The translations under genes and the position numbers were made by a program. A stretch of DNA of 64,000 nucleotides from Collybia mongolica (lineage: Eukaryota; Basidiomycota; Agaricomycetes; Agaricales; Clitocybaceae). Positions within the stretch are counted from its first letter, which is position 1. Each line of letters starts with the position of its first letter. Shown one piece after another: positions 10,235-20,888 of this stretch. The stretch covers positions 62,001-126,000 of the forward strand of contig JAAXNY010000019.1 of the NCBI GenBank assembly GCA_013420905.1, in the 5' to 3' direction. The notes beneath the pieces are model-generated. The model did not search any database. It was not told the DNA's origin and saw nothing but the letters and a program-made list of their open reading frames with translations.

Positions 10235-12060
10235 GGCAATATGTGCAGTATGTATGTATCTCTATTTCTCTATATCCATGGCATCCAACTGATTTCCAGA
10301 TTGATTTGTGGTGTAGTGGGTGAGTGGCTGTACTTGTCTGCATTCTTGGTGCCAACTGATTTCTGGCTTGATAAATGGTGCAGAATGTAAGTGGTTGTGC
10401 TTGTCTGCATCTGTGGGCCCAACTCATTTTTGGCTTGATACTGTATATGGTGCAGAATGTGAGTGCCTGTGCTGGTTTGTATTAGTGGGTTGATTTCTGG
10501 CTTAATATGTGGTGCAGAATGTGAGTAGCTGGACTTGCCTGTATCTGTGGGCCTAACTCATTTCTGGCTTGATATGTGGTACAGAATGTGCATGCTGTAT
10601 TTGTCTGTACCTGAAATCCAAACTCATTTCTGGCTTGATATGTGGTGCAGAATGTAAGTTGCTGTACTTGTCTGCATCTGTAGACCAAACTCATTTCCAG
10701 GTTGATATGTGGTACAGGTTGTGAGTGGCTGTGCTTGTCTGCACCTGTGGATCCAACTCATTTCTGGCTTTATATATGGCATAGTTTGTGGGTGGCTGTG
10801 CTTGTCTGCATTTGTGGGTCCAACTCATTCTGGCTTGATATGAGGTGTAGTTTGTGAGTAGCTGTGCTTGTCTGCATTTGTGTGCCCAACTCATTTTTGG
10901 CTTGATATGTGATGTAGTTTGTAAGTGCCTGTACTTGCTTGTATCTGTGGATCCAACTCATTTCTGGCTTGATATGTGGTACAGCATGTGAGTGCCTGTG
11001 CTTGTCTCTATCTGTAGCCTCAACTCATTTAGGTGTGATGTATGCTGCAGGATGTGAGTGCTTGTGCTTGTTTGCATCTGTGGGCCCAACTTATTTCTGT
11101 GTTGATATGTGGTACAGTGGGTGAGTAGCTGGACTTGTCTGTATCTGTATGCACAACTCACTTCTGGGTTAATATGTGGTGCAGGATGTGAGTGCCTCTG
11201 CTTGTCTGCATCTGTGGTTCAACTCATTTATAACTTGATATGTGGTGCAGTGGGTGAGTACCTGTACTTGTCTGTATCTGTAGCTCCATTTTATTTCTGG
11301 CTTGATATGTGGTGCAGCATGTGAGTGCCTGTGCTTTTCTGTATCTGTGGGCACAACTCATTTCTGGCTTGACATGGGGTGCAGATAGTGAGTCCCTGTG
11401 CTTGTCTGCATTTGTGGTTCAACTCATTTCTGACTTAATATGTGGTACAGGATGTGAGTGCCTGTACTTGCCTGCATCTGTAGGCCAACTCATTTCTGAC
11501 TTGACATGTGGTGCAGGATGTAAGTGGCTGTGCTTGTTTGCATCTGTGGCCCTAACTCATTTTTGGTTTGGTATATGGTGCAGGATGTGAGTGCCTGTGC
11601 TTGTCTGTAGGCCAAACTCATCCAGATTGATATGTGGTGTAGTGGGTGAGTGGCTGTGCTTGTCTGCATCTGTAGGCCCAACTCATTTCTGGTGGTGCAG
11701 GTTGTAAGTGGTTGTACTTGTCTGTATCTGGGTCCAACTCACTTTGGCTTGATATGTGGTGCAGAATGTGAGTGGCTGTGCTTATCTGCATCTCTAACTC
11801 CAACTCATTTCTAGCTTGATATATGGTGCAGTGGGTGAGTATTTGTACTTGTCTGTATCTGTGGGCATCCAATTCATTTCTGCTTGATATGTGGTGCAGA
11901 ATGTAAGTTGCTGTGCTGATCTACTTCTGTAGCTCCAACTAATTTCTGGCTTGATATGTGGTGCAGGATGTGAGTGCCTGTGGTTGTCTATATCTGTAGG
12001 CTCAACTCATTTCTGGCTTGATATATGATGCAGAAGGTTAGTAGCTGTGCTTGTCTGCAT
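10235..12060 (+). repeat. 67-bp minisatellite (about 26 units) made of intron-like units
   Basis: A tandem array. The marker AACTCAT recurs at 10555, 10621, 10688, 10755, 10822, 10888, 10955, 11022 and on to 12004, spaced 66-67 bp with a few shorter units (61, 56). Each unit contains a 5' splice-like GTGAGT or GTAAGT, a pyrimidine/AT-rich TTGATATG region and a 3' splice-like TGGTGCAG. The 3' site of one unit and the 5' site of the next are separated by only three bases (AAT, GAT, CAT, TGG). Minus-strand open frames here are by-products of the repeat. The array sits between the G-domain exons and a candidate downstream exon of the GTPase gene. Confidence 0.9.
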
Positions 12061-12325
12061 TCTGGATCTTTTTACATAACCCACCTGAGCAACTCTATAC
12101 ATTGTATGTATTGTCATATCATTGCTAGTATTCTTCCCTCTGCTCAGACTATTTTCTTTCTGACTTAGAAGCTCTTTCCTTCCAATGTTGTAAAGTCTCT
12201 GGAAAACCTGGTCTGCTATTTTTCCATTTATCCAATTATTTAGTATACTTACTCTTATTCAGATACTGAGCTTTCAATCACATCAAGTCACTACTCAAGT
12301 TGTCCTCTATTCTTGTGGTATGCAG

Positions 12326-12690
12326 GTCCTATCTGGTGTTTTGGTCATCACATTGATGTTTCTCTTTCCAGCACTGCCACTCATTGCAGAACATCTTTCT
12401 GTAGTATGGAGTGCCAAATCTGTTACTACTGCTTCAATTGCCTTTACTATCAATCTATATCAATGCTCCGCATCCTACCACAAGGTCAACAAGGCAGTCA
12501 GTAACCTGGTCTTTAAATATCATGGGTTAGCTTTTGGCTTGCTAATGTAAACCTTTACTCTTGATACTATTGTAAATTATTAATACTTCTATGTCAGGAA
12601 TTCAAATGCAGCTGTTGAAAAGCTTTTACCAACCATCTTTGAAAGCAGATTGGGTGAACTTGATTCATATATTTACATATTCCTAAGTAC
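12326..12690 (+). CDS. Candidate C-terminal exons of the GTPase gene
   Basis: An open segment begins after a good acceptor (TATGCAG, 12319-12325). It encodes a strongly hydrophobic stretch (VLSGVLVITLMFLFPALPLI), possibly one or two membrane helices, then an amphipathic helix ending NLVFKYHG. A donor GTTAGC with a GCTAATG branch-like motif leads to a 3' exon starting at about 12600 (NSNAAVEKLLPTIFESRLGELDSYIYIF). Linking these to the G-domain exons across the minisatellite is inference. It would make a membrane-tethered GTPase with an intron of roughly 2.2 kb. I could not establish a joining phase. Confidence 0.4.
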
Positions 12691-12699
12691 TCATTTTTT

Positions 12700-13016
12700 T
12701 AACTTTTCCTTTTTTAACAGATAAGGCTGATCTGTGAGGCCTGGATTTAGGACTTCAATAGGTAGAAATAATAGATAGAAATGAGTGTTTTATTATGAAA
12801 GGTTACCTATATCTCAGCTGTTGTATTGTTGGGTTCAATTTTAGCTTCATTTTCTATATGTTAGCAATGCAATCATAGTCACTACAGAATATCAGAGACT
12901 AAAGAAATAGAGAGTAGAGGAGATGTAAAAGGAGCATATATGCACCCCATGTCTAGTTGCTCAGATACACCTTGCATTATTGTATAAACTCTCATATGCT
13001 GCTGTATACCTCAAGA
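12700..13016. other. AT-rich spacer with a dispersed repeat fragment
   Basis: No gene. The stretch at about 12860-12925 (GCAATGCAATCATAGTCACT and following) recurs at about 61590-61660 in diverged form. Confidence 0.45.
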
Positions 13017-13262
13017 CTACACTGTGCACCTGGTGGGGGTGGTTTTTCCTAAGTTTAGTGGATGAAATTAAGGGGTATGAAAATAGGATGAAATCTCATC
13101 CCACATATTTCATCCTTTAAGAGGGTGAAATTGTACTGTTAAAATACCATCTATTAATGGAATGAAAATCATCCCATAAGGGGTGAATTATATGGGATGA
13201 TTTTCATCTAATAAAAGGAGTGAATTTCATCCCATACAAGGGTGAGTTCTGGGGGGGGGAGG
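13017..13262 (+). repeat. AT-rich interspersed repeat rich in ATCC/GGAT motifs, copy 1
   Basis: Begins GTGCACCTGGTGGGGG and contains many alternating TTCATCC and GGATGAA motifs, able to pair with one another. A longer copy in the same orientation is at about 15319-15665. The two bracket the Tc1 transposon at a distance and are not its terminal repeats. Confidence 0.7.
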
Positions 13263-13311
13263 AAGGAGGCCTTTGTAGGTCATTTCACAAAGTTTAGAGC
13301 AGCTCCATGTA

Positions 13312-13522
13312 CAGTGGCTCAAAAAACTGCCCCAATGTTTGTACATTTTTGAAAGATCAATATGGTATGAAGTGCTGACATAAGCAGGGGACCTGGGGTA
13401 ATTATGTAAGATACTATGACATCGTGGCTTTCCAATGGACCCTGGATCATGTGATTTGGATCAATATCCATTAAGCTATAAGCCAAACAAAATGGTTACT
13501 TATTGGGGCAGTTTTTTGACCC
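13312..13522 (+). repeat. Left 211-bp terminal inverted repeat of the Tc1 element
   Basis: Contains CAAAAAACTGCCCCAATG near the outer end and its reverse complement near the inner end (about 13499-13518), so each long repeat is itself palindromic at its ends. The same arrangement is present in the right repeat. Confidence 0.9.
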
Positions 13523-13672
13523 TTATCTTATTTTCCATTATTCTGGCATTTATGATCCAATGCAAGAACATTATGGACTGTGGGAAGAATAAACAATGTC
13601 ATGTGACTTTATTTGTATCAATTTGACATGTTGGAATTGGTTCAATCATCTTCTTGACCTCTTACCACCATC

Positions 13673-14692
13673 ATGAAAGCCATTTCTACTGCTCAGCACA
13701 ATACTGTTGTTTCTCTCCTCAATGAGGGCTATTCTCAGCGTCAAATCAAGGAGAAAACTGGTCTAGGGAAGGGTACCATCAGTAGGATCAGCAAAGATGT
13801 GGATGGAAACAAAGAAAACAACCTTGGTGGCCGCCCCTCCAAGCTGTCTGTTCGTGACAAACAGTCAATTATTCGTCAAATCAAGTCAGGGAAGCTTGAT
13901 AATGCAGTTCAGGCTACCCAATTCATCAATGGCATCATCCCCAATCCTGTCACACCCCAGACAGTCAGAAATGCACTCAAGGAAAATCAATTTTATGCTG
14001 CTACAAAGAGGAAAGCTCCTCTTCTCAAACGAGCCCATCGCATCCGGCGTCTCCAGTTTGCAAAATATCATGAAAGCTGGACTGTGGAGGACTGGAAAAG
14101 GGTTCTATGGACAGATGAGACCAAAATCAATAGGATTGGGTCAGATGGAAAGGTTTATGTCTGGAAACAAAGGGGAGAACCACCATCTGATAGAACAACA
14201 TCACCTACTGTCAAACATGGAGGAGGAGGAAACCTCATGGTATGGGGTTGTATGGGGTGGAATGGAGTGGGAAAGCTCATAGAGGTGCAGGGGAACATGG
14301 ACAAGGTTCAATACTGTGAAATTTTGGAGAGTGGAGTTCAGGAAAGTTTTGAGAAGTTGGAAATGGTGGATGGCGAGCGCTACTTTCAGCAAGATAACGA
14401 CCCCAAACACACATCTGGACTGGCCACACAGTGGTTTGAAGACAACAACATTCAAGTCCTTGGCTGGCCTGCCCAATCCCCTGACATGAATCCAATAGAA
14501 CACCTTTGGGAACATCTCAAGCGCCGTCTTAAAGAATATCCGACACCACCCAAAGGAGTACATGAGTTGTGGGATAGATTGGCTGAAGAGTGGGGTGAAA
14601 TTCCACCAGAGGTATGCCAAAACCTGATAGAAAGTATGCCCAGGCGGATACAAGCAGTTATAAAGGCAAAAGGTGGTCATACAAAGTATTAG
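13673..14692 (+). CDS. Tc1-family transposase (DD34E)
   Basis: Intact 339-aa transposase, the normal size for Tc1. Residues 1-60 form the first helix-turn-helix (EGYSQRQIKEKTGLGKGTISRISK). A GGRPSKLS linker (GRPR-like) and a second HTH follow, to about residue 110. The catalytic domain has D148 (WTDETK), D241 (FQQDNDPKHT) and E276 (NPIEHLWEHLKRR), with 34 residues between the second Asp and the Glu, the Tc1 signature. It would bind the repeats and catalyse cut-and-paste transposition into TA. No intron and no stop. A second overlapping open frame on each strand is a shadow. Confidence 0.97.
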   Translation: MKAISTAQHNTVVSLLNEGYSQRQIKEKTGLGKGTISRISKDVDGNKENNLGGRPSKLSVRDKQSIIRQIKSGKLDNAVQATQFINGIIPNPVTPQTVRNALKENQFYAATKRKAPLLKRAHRIRRLQFAKYHESWTVEDWKRVLWTDETKINRIGSDGKVYVWKQRGEPPSDRTTSPTVKHGGGGNLMVWGCMGWNGVGKLIEVQGNMDKVQYCEILESGVQESFEKLEMVDGERYFQQDNDPKHTSGLATQWFEDNNIQVLGWPAQSPDMNPIEHLWEHLKRRLKEYPTPPKGVHELWDRLAEEWGEIPPEVCQNLIESMPRRIQAVIKAKGGHTKY

Positions 14693-14708
14693 ATAGAAAA
14701 TTAATAGA

Positions 14709-14919
14709 GGGTCAAAAAACTGCCCCAATGAGTAATCATTTTGTTTGGCCTATAGCTTAATGGGTTTTGATCCAAATCACATGATCCAGGGTCCATTGGA
14801 AAGCCACGATGTCATAGTATCTTACATAATTACCCCAGGTCCCCTGCTTATGTCAGCACTTCATACCATATTGATCTTTCAAAAATGTACAAACATTGGG
14901 GCAGTTTTTTGAGCCACTG
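14709..14919 (-). repeat. Right 211-bp terminal inverted repeat of the Tc1 element
   Basis: Inverted copy of 13312-13522. It starts GGGTCAAAAAACTGCCCC internally and ends GAGCCACTG. Confidence 0.9.
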
Positions 14920-14921
14920 TA

Positions 14922-15318
14922 TGTTACTCCAAAAATAATTATGCTTTGTGTATCAATAGAGCTGTCCTGCATAGGCACTACCTGGCCTTGAGAGCTATGC
15001 AGCAATCAACCTGAAGAAATGGTTCAAACATTGTTTACAGAAGAAACCAAGTAAACCATAGTAATGAGTTAACACAAACATATCCATCCTATATAAATAT
15101 ATTTCAGGTGCCTCAACTTCAACATTAAAAAAGGAAACAATGATTATTTAGGGTAGAAAAGATGTTTGTAGATGAAGGAATGTATAATATGTAGTGTATG
15201 GGATAAATGCTTATATATATATCAATCTACATTATACACCTGAGCCATTGATTGACTTTGGTCAATAATTGCCCACTTGCTATGGTCTTTAATCCAACCA
15301 ACTAAACATTGTACTTGA
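14922..15318. other. AT-rich spacer, nothing recognised
   Basis: No supported coding or RNA feature. Confidence 0.4.
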
Positions 15319-15665
15319 TCACTGTGCACCTGGTGGGGGAGGTTTATCCCCCACTTAATGGATGAAAGCAGCATTTCCTAAGTTTAGTGGATGAATCTAA
15401 AGGGTATGAAATTGGGATGAAATTTCATTCCAGATATTTCATCTCTTGAGAGGATGAATTTCTGCTCTTATAATTTCAGAAATTTTCATCCCTTAGTGGT
15501 GTGAACTTTCATCCCATTAGAGGTGAATTATATGGGACAATTTTAATCCAGTGAAAAAGAGGGGAATTTCATCCTATAAAGGGTGGGTTTTATTAGATGA
15601 TTTTAATCTATTAGAGAGTGAACTTTCATCCCATAAAAGGTGGAATATGTGGGATGATTTAAGTT
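15319..15665 (+). repeat. AT-rich interspersed repeat rich in ATCC/GGAT motifs, copy 2
   Basis: Same start (CTGTGCACCTGGTGGGGG) and internal organisation as 13017-13262 but longer. It adds an extra block near the start (TATCCCCCACTTAATGGATG) and further ATCC...GGATG pairs. No coding capacity and no clear target duplication was identified. Confidence 0.65.
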
Positions 15666-17034
15666 CAGCATAGAAGGTACACAAATAGTGGGTTTATGCT
15701 GTACTTTATACTGAGCCACATGTTTGTGGACTCACTTACTTTTCTTTACTATTATAAATTACTTACTTTGTTTCTTACTGACAATTCTATATAGATTGAT
15801 AGTAATACTATATATTGATACTAAATACCATACATGATAGTAAATACTTAATTTAATATGGGCAGGGGCACCTGCCACCCCCATCATCCTCATTGCCATT
15901 GTTTTTGGCACCAGGTGGTGTAGGATGGGCCCCCATGGCATCATCAGTGGCCTGGGTAGCAGTGGCAGTGGCACTGGCATGGTCCAGTACTGGCTGCTTT
16001 TTTTGCCATTGTCCCCATTGTCCTTGTTGTCCTTGTGGTGGTGCCCATGGCATTGTCAGTGGCCTGGGTAGCCTGGCTTCTTGAGCAATGTTACAAGTTC
16101 TTTAGTTTACTAAAGACAAGTTCTTTATCAACCCAGTTTTTGGGCAGAAAGGTGATTCATTCATTCATTCATTCATATTTCAACACCGCGGGAAAATATT
16201 TTTATAATGGGATTTTTCTTCTCTTATGGCTTTTTATAGCATTTCTCTACAAATATAAAGTATTGTGACATAATTTGCATGTATTTGGGATGCTTACATA
16301 ATGCCTTTGATGATGCCATCCAAATTATGCATATCTGATATTTCAAAGCGTTGCGTTTCAAAATTCATTTTGTGATTTTCTCCATAACCAGTAAAGCTAT
16401 TAACTTTGTTTTTATATGTTTGGAATGTACAAACATGGCTCTACAATTTCCTTGTTGAGCACATTTTTCCTACAGTCTATTTTGAGCGAAATATTAGAAA
16501 TGTCCAGATTCAGCTAGTTTTGAAAGGTCTGTGTATTATACCAAAGATGAACAAACATCTTATAACAACAATGACCCTTACCAAACATGACCCTTTTGGG
16601 AAATTATCCTAAACATTGGAAAAATCAACAACTACTACTATATTTACCTGAAATACAAAGAGGATTGAATTCTCTATTTATTGACATATGTCACATGATC
16701 TATTCCATCACATAAGCATACCACATACATGACAACAATCTGAATGCTCATTTAGTGTCCATGATCCTGGGAAAAGTAAGTTCTGATGGTTTTTGTGCAC
16801 AGGCATTGCTTGTTTGCTTGGTAACATTTTCCCATGGTCACATGACCTCTATAAACTATCATCTACATTGTTTCTAGTCATTTACAACTTCCTGAATGTG
16901 GAATGGACTTATTTCTCCTCAGAAAAGAAATAAAGAACAAGTACCTGCCACACAGTGTGTTGGCCCACTCCACCCAAGTCAGGTGTTGGGGTGGAGGAGG
17001 CCTTGCCATTGTTGTTACTGGCCATGGTGGTGTG
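15666..17034. other. Repeat-island DNA with low-complexity tracts
   Basis: No gene. About 15860-16080 is low-complexity (runs of CCATTG and TTGTCC type words). A 4-bp ATTC repeat occurs at about 16154-16173. The segment around 16415-16480 resembles 63455-63520, a diverged dispersed repeat. Confidence 0.4.
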
Positions 17035-17049
17035 GGGTGGTACTGGCTT

Positions 17050-18686
17050 CATCCCCAAACGGGGCTGGCAAGACCCTCGCAGGCATACCCCCTATCCACC
17101 TCCATGTCAGAAAGCTGGTGGAAAGGAGTCATGTCCACTCCCGTGCGCTCCAGGCCTCACACGCCTTTTGACGCCTCATCGATGGGAACCACAAATTCTC
17201 TGTTGAGACCCTCAATGCCCACAACCCAAGCCATAGGCTCGGTAAACTTGTATTGCCCATTGTAGAGGCCTGGTCTAACCTTGGCCTCTCTTCCCTGGAT
17301 CTGGACCCTGTCCACCCACTCAACCAACCAGGCTTGCGCCCCAAGGACCTGTTCCCTGGTTGCTTTGTCTACAACATTGTCACCCCCCACCTAAGGGCAG
17401 TGATCACCGTGAGGAATTCATGAAAGACCATATCACATCGCTGAAGAGCGCTGTCGATGAGGCCTCTCATTCCCCATGGAGCATCTGCATTATCACTGAT
17501 GCATCCACCCCCTCTCCTCCCATGCAGTCAGTTGCGGTGTACCGCGTCTGGCACGATGGAGACTTATATGAGGACTGGTTTGCTACCGGCCTATCTACGT
17601 CTGATGACGCCGAGCTGCAAGCGATTGCGGAAGGCGCCCAACAGGCAGCTGACATTGGACTAGAGGACATCCATGATGTCCATATCTTCTCCGACTCCAT
17701 CAACGCCCTCAGGCGTTCCCTCAATGCGTCGCACCACTCAGGTCAAGCATCAGCCCTCAAAGTGTGCGATGTGCTGCTGCCTTGGCTGCAGCTCCACGCC
17801 ATCCACAAGATTCACCTCCACCATATTACAAGTGGTGTGGAGATTGAAGACCACCAACTGGCACACATCAGCACTGTCTCAACTCGTGTTGAGGCAGGTG
17901 GAGCGCCAGTTATATCTGCTGACCTTGCACGACGCAAAGCAGTTACACACATGCTTGATGGCTGGAAGTCTCTCTTCCAGTCCAAGAAGTACATTGGCTC
18001 CAATTTCCTGACGCTCTATGTGAAAAAGGACACCCCACTCACTCCGACCCATGTAAACAATGGGCCGTGGATGCGCAAGACTGGTCACAGCCATGCTCTG
18101 ACTGCCCGCTTGGTGCAATGCATCACTGGACATGCTCCAATTGGGGTGTTCTGATCGCGATTCTTCAAGGAAGAATCTGTCTCCTGTAGGTGCGGTGCTC
18201 CCTTGGAAACCGTACAACACATCCTATTCGACTGTCCACGGCACAGACGGGAAGACAAGCCCAGCCGCCAGCTGTGCTATGCGTGGCTGGTTGAATTCCT
18301 CTCGGAGAACGAAAACACATTTGCATTCAATGTTCCCTAGTCCTAAACAGGCTAGGGGCGGTACTCAGTGTTCTAAGTGACGGCTATAGGGTGCTCCCTG
18401 CCCGAACATGCAAACCTGGATAATCGGTGGACCTGAAGCCACCACCTGCTGTGGAGCGCCGCAGCAGGGGGCCCACCCCCTGGGGTAGATTGGCCCTTCC
18501 GGCCTGTGTATAACGAGCTCTGGCTCCATTCGCTAGTCCGACCCTGGTTGGGCGAGCACCCTAGCCCTGCAGCGCTTTGTCTCCTGCCCCCCTCTCCCCC
18601 CCCCTTGCCCAATTACTACTTGTAGTGACCAGCACATGTATTATGTACAGTTGGTATATAAAATGTTGAACCAAAAAAAAAAAAAA
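17050..18686 (+). mobile_element. 5'-truncated non-LTR retrotransposon with RNase H, element 1
   Basis: Flanked by a 15-bp target duplication GGGTGGTACTGGCTT (17035-17049 and 18687-18701). It ends in a poly(A) tract after GTTGAACC. The 5' end falls in the region after reverse transcriptase (TLAGIPPIHLHVRKLVERSH). The rest encodes a linker, an RNase H domain and a C-terminal zinc knuckle (CRCGAPLETVQHILFDC), with stops and frameshifts. The architecture (RNase H and terminal CCHC after the RT) fits the fungal Tad1-like/I-group elements. It is a sister, not identical, to element 2 at 21470-24729. Confidence 0.9.
17360..18154 (+). pseudogene. RNase H domain fragment of non-LTR element 1
   Basis: 264 open codons. 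The RNase H carboxylates appear in order: ITDAS (D), DDAELQAIAEG (E) and IFSDSINAL (D), so the catalytic triad is kept. Downstream comes a conserved GHAPIGVF that ends in a TGA. The zinc knuckle then continues in another frame up to about 18340. Upstream, the same protein continues in other frames from 17058 (with a TGA at about 17168 and a TGA near 17420). It is a dead fragment. Confidence 0.85.
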
Positions 18687-18701
18687 GGGTGGTACTGGCT
18701 T

Positions 18702-19934
18702 GTTGCTGGCCTTCCCCTCATCATTGTCATTGTGTGCTTTGTTGTTGCATGGTTTGCCTTTGTCCTCATCTTCATTGTCATTTTTGTTGTCATTTTCATC
18801 CTTGTCCTCATCTTGTCCTTGTTTTTGTTGTAGTTGTCCACTTCTCCATTGCCATTGTCTTCCTCGGGTATAGTCTTCATATCTGAGTGTCACAGATGCC
18901 TGGTTGTTGTTTGGGTGACTTTGCCCTGCACTGGCAGGCAGGGTGGGCATGGTGGCTGATCATGCACAAGGTGGTGGCACAATGCTGGCAGTTCCCATGT
19001 CAAGCACACATTCAGTACTGGGATGGGGAGCTAGCAATGGGAGCAATTAAAAAAAAGAACATACAGTCAGGTGCACTGGGGCACCTTGGGTGTTGGCAGC
19101 TGTGTCCTCCTTGTTTCAGGTTCCTGAGGTTTTCCTGGGGGGGGGGGGGACACACTGTGTAGTGAGTGCATAGGTAAACAGTGTTCTGGGACTCACCTCC
19201 TTCCACCCCTCGGGGTGCCCTTTCCCCACTGTCCCCTTGTTCCACATCCTTTTCCACCATTCCCCCCACTTCCCTCAGCCTCATTGATAGGGCCTGAAAT
19301 TGTTTGCACTTGTAAAGTCAACAAGTAAGGCTATTAGTATCATTTCTAATAACCAAGTAAACAGTAATATAGGATTAGAGTCAAGCTCTGAGACAGCTAA
19401 TCAGAGTGAACTAGTCTAATGGGTAATACACTATCAGTACAGAGGACTATGAGTATGGCCTATTATTAGTCCTATTCACCATGCCTGGTTACAACCTTGG
19501 TATCTTAATTCATAAGTAACTGTTGTAGTATGATATCATTAGTCCAGGGATCATCATTAATAGGAGAAGTAATTGTAAATTCGGGACTTGCACAACCCGA
19601 GCCTAATCAGGGGCACTTGGTGTTAACTACCAGAAGAAATGGGACACATGCCAGTCTTCAAAGGTTTTAGTATTACATAATGATCCTCCCTGCAACCATT
19701 TGAACCTGGTGGGTGTACATTTTTCAGCCTCCTCTTAATAATGAATAGTATACTATTTGAATAAATAAAAATAATATTTGTCAGCATCCTCAGATTTGAT
19801 CACATGGCTTTGTTGACCAAGATGCCTGATGGCTGAATATCCCAAGCTATATTATGCATTGGCAGCTGCTTTCACATGCTTTCCCTCTTGCTCTCATACC
19901 ACCACCATTGCCTGTTGGCTGCCTCCCTCCCATC
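18702..19934. other. Low-complexity and AT-rich spacer
   Basis: 18702-18860 is a low-complexity continuation of the pre-insertion locus (TTGTC/CCATT words). A G-run of 11 lies at about 19139-19149. No gene supported. Confidence 0.4.
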
Positions 19935-20882
19935 TTTTTTTTTTTTTGGGTCATATAATAATATTAAGCGCATGTGGGTTTGACCCAGCTACATGCAGGC
20001 ATAAATACTTATTACCACTAAGTAATCTGTAATGGGCCATCAGGGTGGAGCTGTACACTAAGTTGCTCTCCAGGTCATATTACAGGTCTAGACTGAGGAT
20101 ACCTGCAGTCCAACGGTATTGTACTGTACCATGTCTGAACCTCCCAATGCCTTAAAGGTTTGCCTTCGCTTGTCGGGGCATGGTCCCCTCCCTTCATGTT
20201 GGTACCCCGTTCCACTCCCCCCCTGGTATTTTCAGGGCGCCCTGGAAACCCATTACTCCCCCCCAGTGTCAAAGATAAATGTCCAATCTAAATGAACAAC
20301 CCATACCTCAAACCTGCTCCCCCTCTCCTGAATCCCCCCTATTACTTTCCCCCCTGTTCCACACCGCTCTCCCAAAGCGATAACTCCCCTCAAAATGAGG
20401 CCGCCAAATCCCACCATTGGTTGATAAACTGGCATTCTCCCCAAGAGGTGTGCTCTGTGCAGGGACAGTAGCTGATTGGGGGCCAGACCCCTTCCTCCTT
20501 TTGTATTTGGGTGTAGTGGTTAAGCGAGTACGAATAAATTGTTGAGAATGTTGGCAGTGACGCTCCCTAAGGATCTGCGCGAAGCAGAGTACTAGAGTTG
20601 TGGTGTCCTCATGTGGCCTGGTAGTTGATGAGGTGGATGTGAACGGATTAGTGAAGCCCCCAGTACAGGCAAGATGAGATGACCCTGCAGATAGTCAGGA
20701 TCAGCTCTGATAAGTTAAAAATTTGGATATGGTATAAAAGGATGGTGGCCCAGGCCAAAAGAGTGGTCTGATGAAAGGCGATGTCGATTAGGGTTGAGGT
20801 GTTAGGTAGTTTAGGGATGACCTAGTGCAGGAGGGACGAATTCCCACGGTCGGATGGTGGTGGTAAAAGATCAAGAAGCGTC
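19935..20882 (-). mobile_element. 0.95-kb poly(A) retroposon, copy A
   Basis: On the minus strand it starts GACGCTTCTTGATC (20882), runs about 935 bp and ends in poly(A), seen as poly(T) at 19935-19947. It is highly similar to copy B at 62366-63319 in the opposite orientation and to the 3' part of copy C at 63655-64000. A short conserved frame (FGGLILRGVIALGERCGTGG) occurs in both A and B, but that is expected from overall identity. I found no target duplication for this copy and no recognisable domain. Confidence 0.85.
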
Positions 20883-20888
20883 GGCTCA

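Larger units (their letters stand above)
13312..14919 (+). mobile_element. Full-length Tc1/mariner transposon (1608 bp)
   Basis: Ends are CAGTGGCTC...GAGCCACTG, flanked by TA target duplications (13310-13311, 14920-14921). The terminal inverted repeats are 211 bp (13312-13522 and 14709-14919). They are identical over the outer ~150 bp and differ at about five positions in the inner 60 bp. An intact transposase gene lies between them. Near-identity of the ends and the open frame suggest a recent, possibly still competent, insertion. Confidence 0.95.

Noticed and set aside
10197..11872. A chain of short minus-strand ORFs with repeated MSWAHRCRQAQ-like protein words
   Set aside because: They are translations of the 67-bp tandem array. 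The period is not a multiple of three, so frames shift from unit to unit, and no promoter or start context supports them.
14201..14728. A 175-codon minus-strand ORF inside the Tc1 transposon
   Set aside because: It is the antisense shadow of the intact transposase gene.
13017..15665. The flanking ATCC-rich repeats as LTRs of a retrotransposon containing the Tc1
   Set aside because: No TG...CA ends, no primer-binding site or polypurine tract, no gag-pol between them, and unequal lengths.
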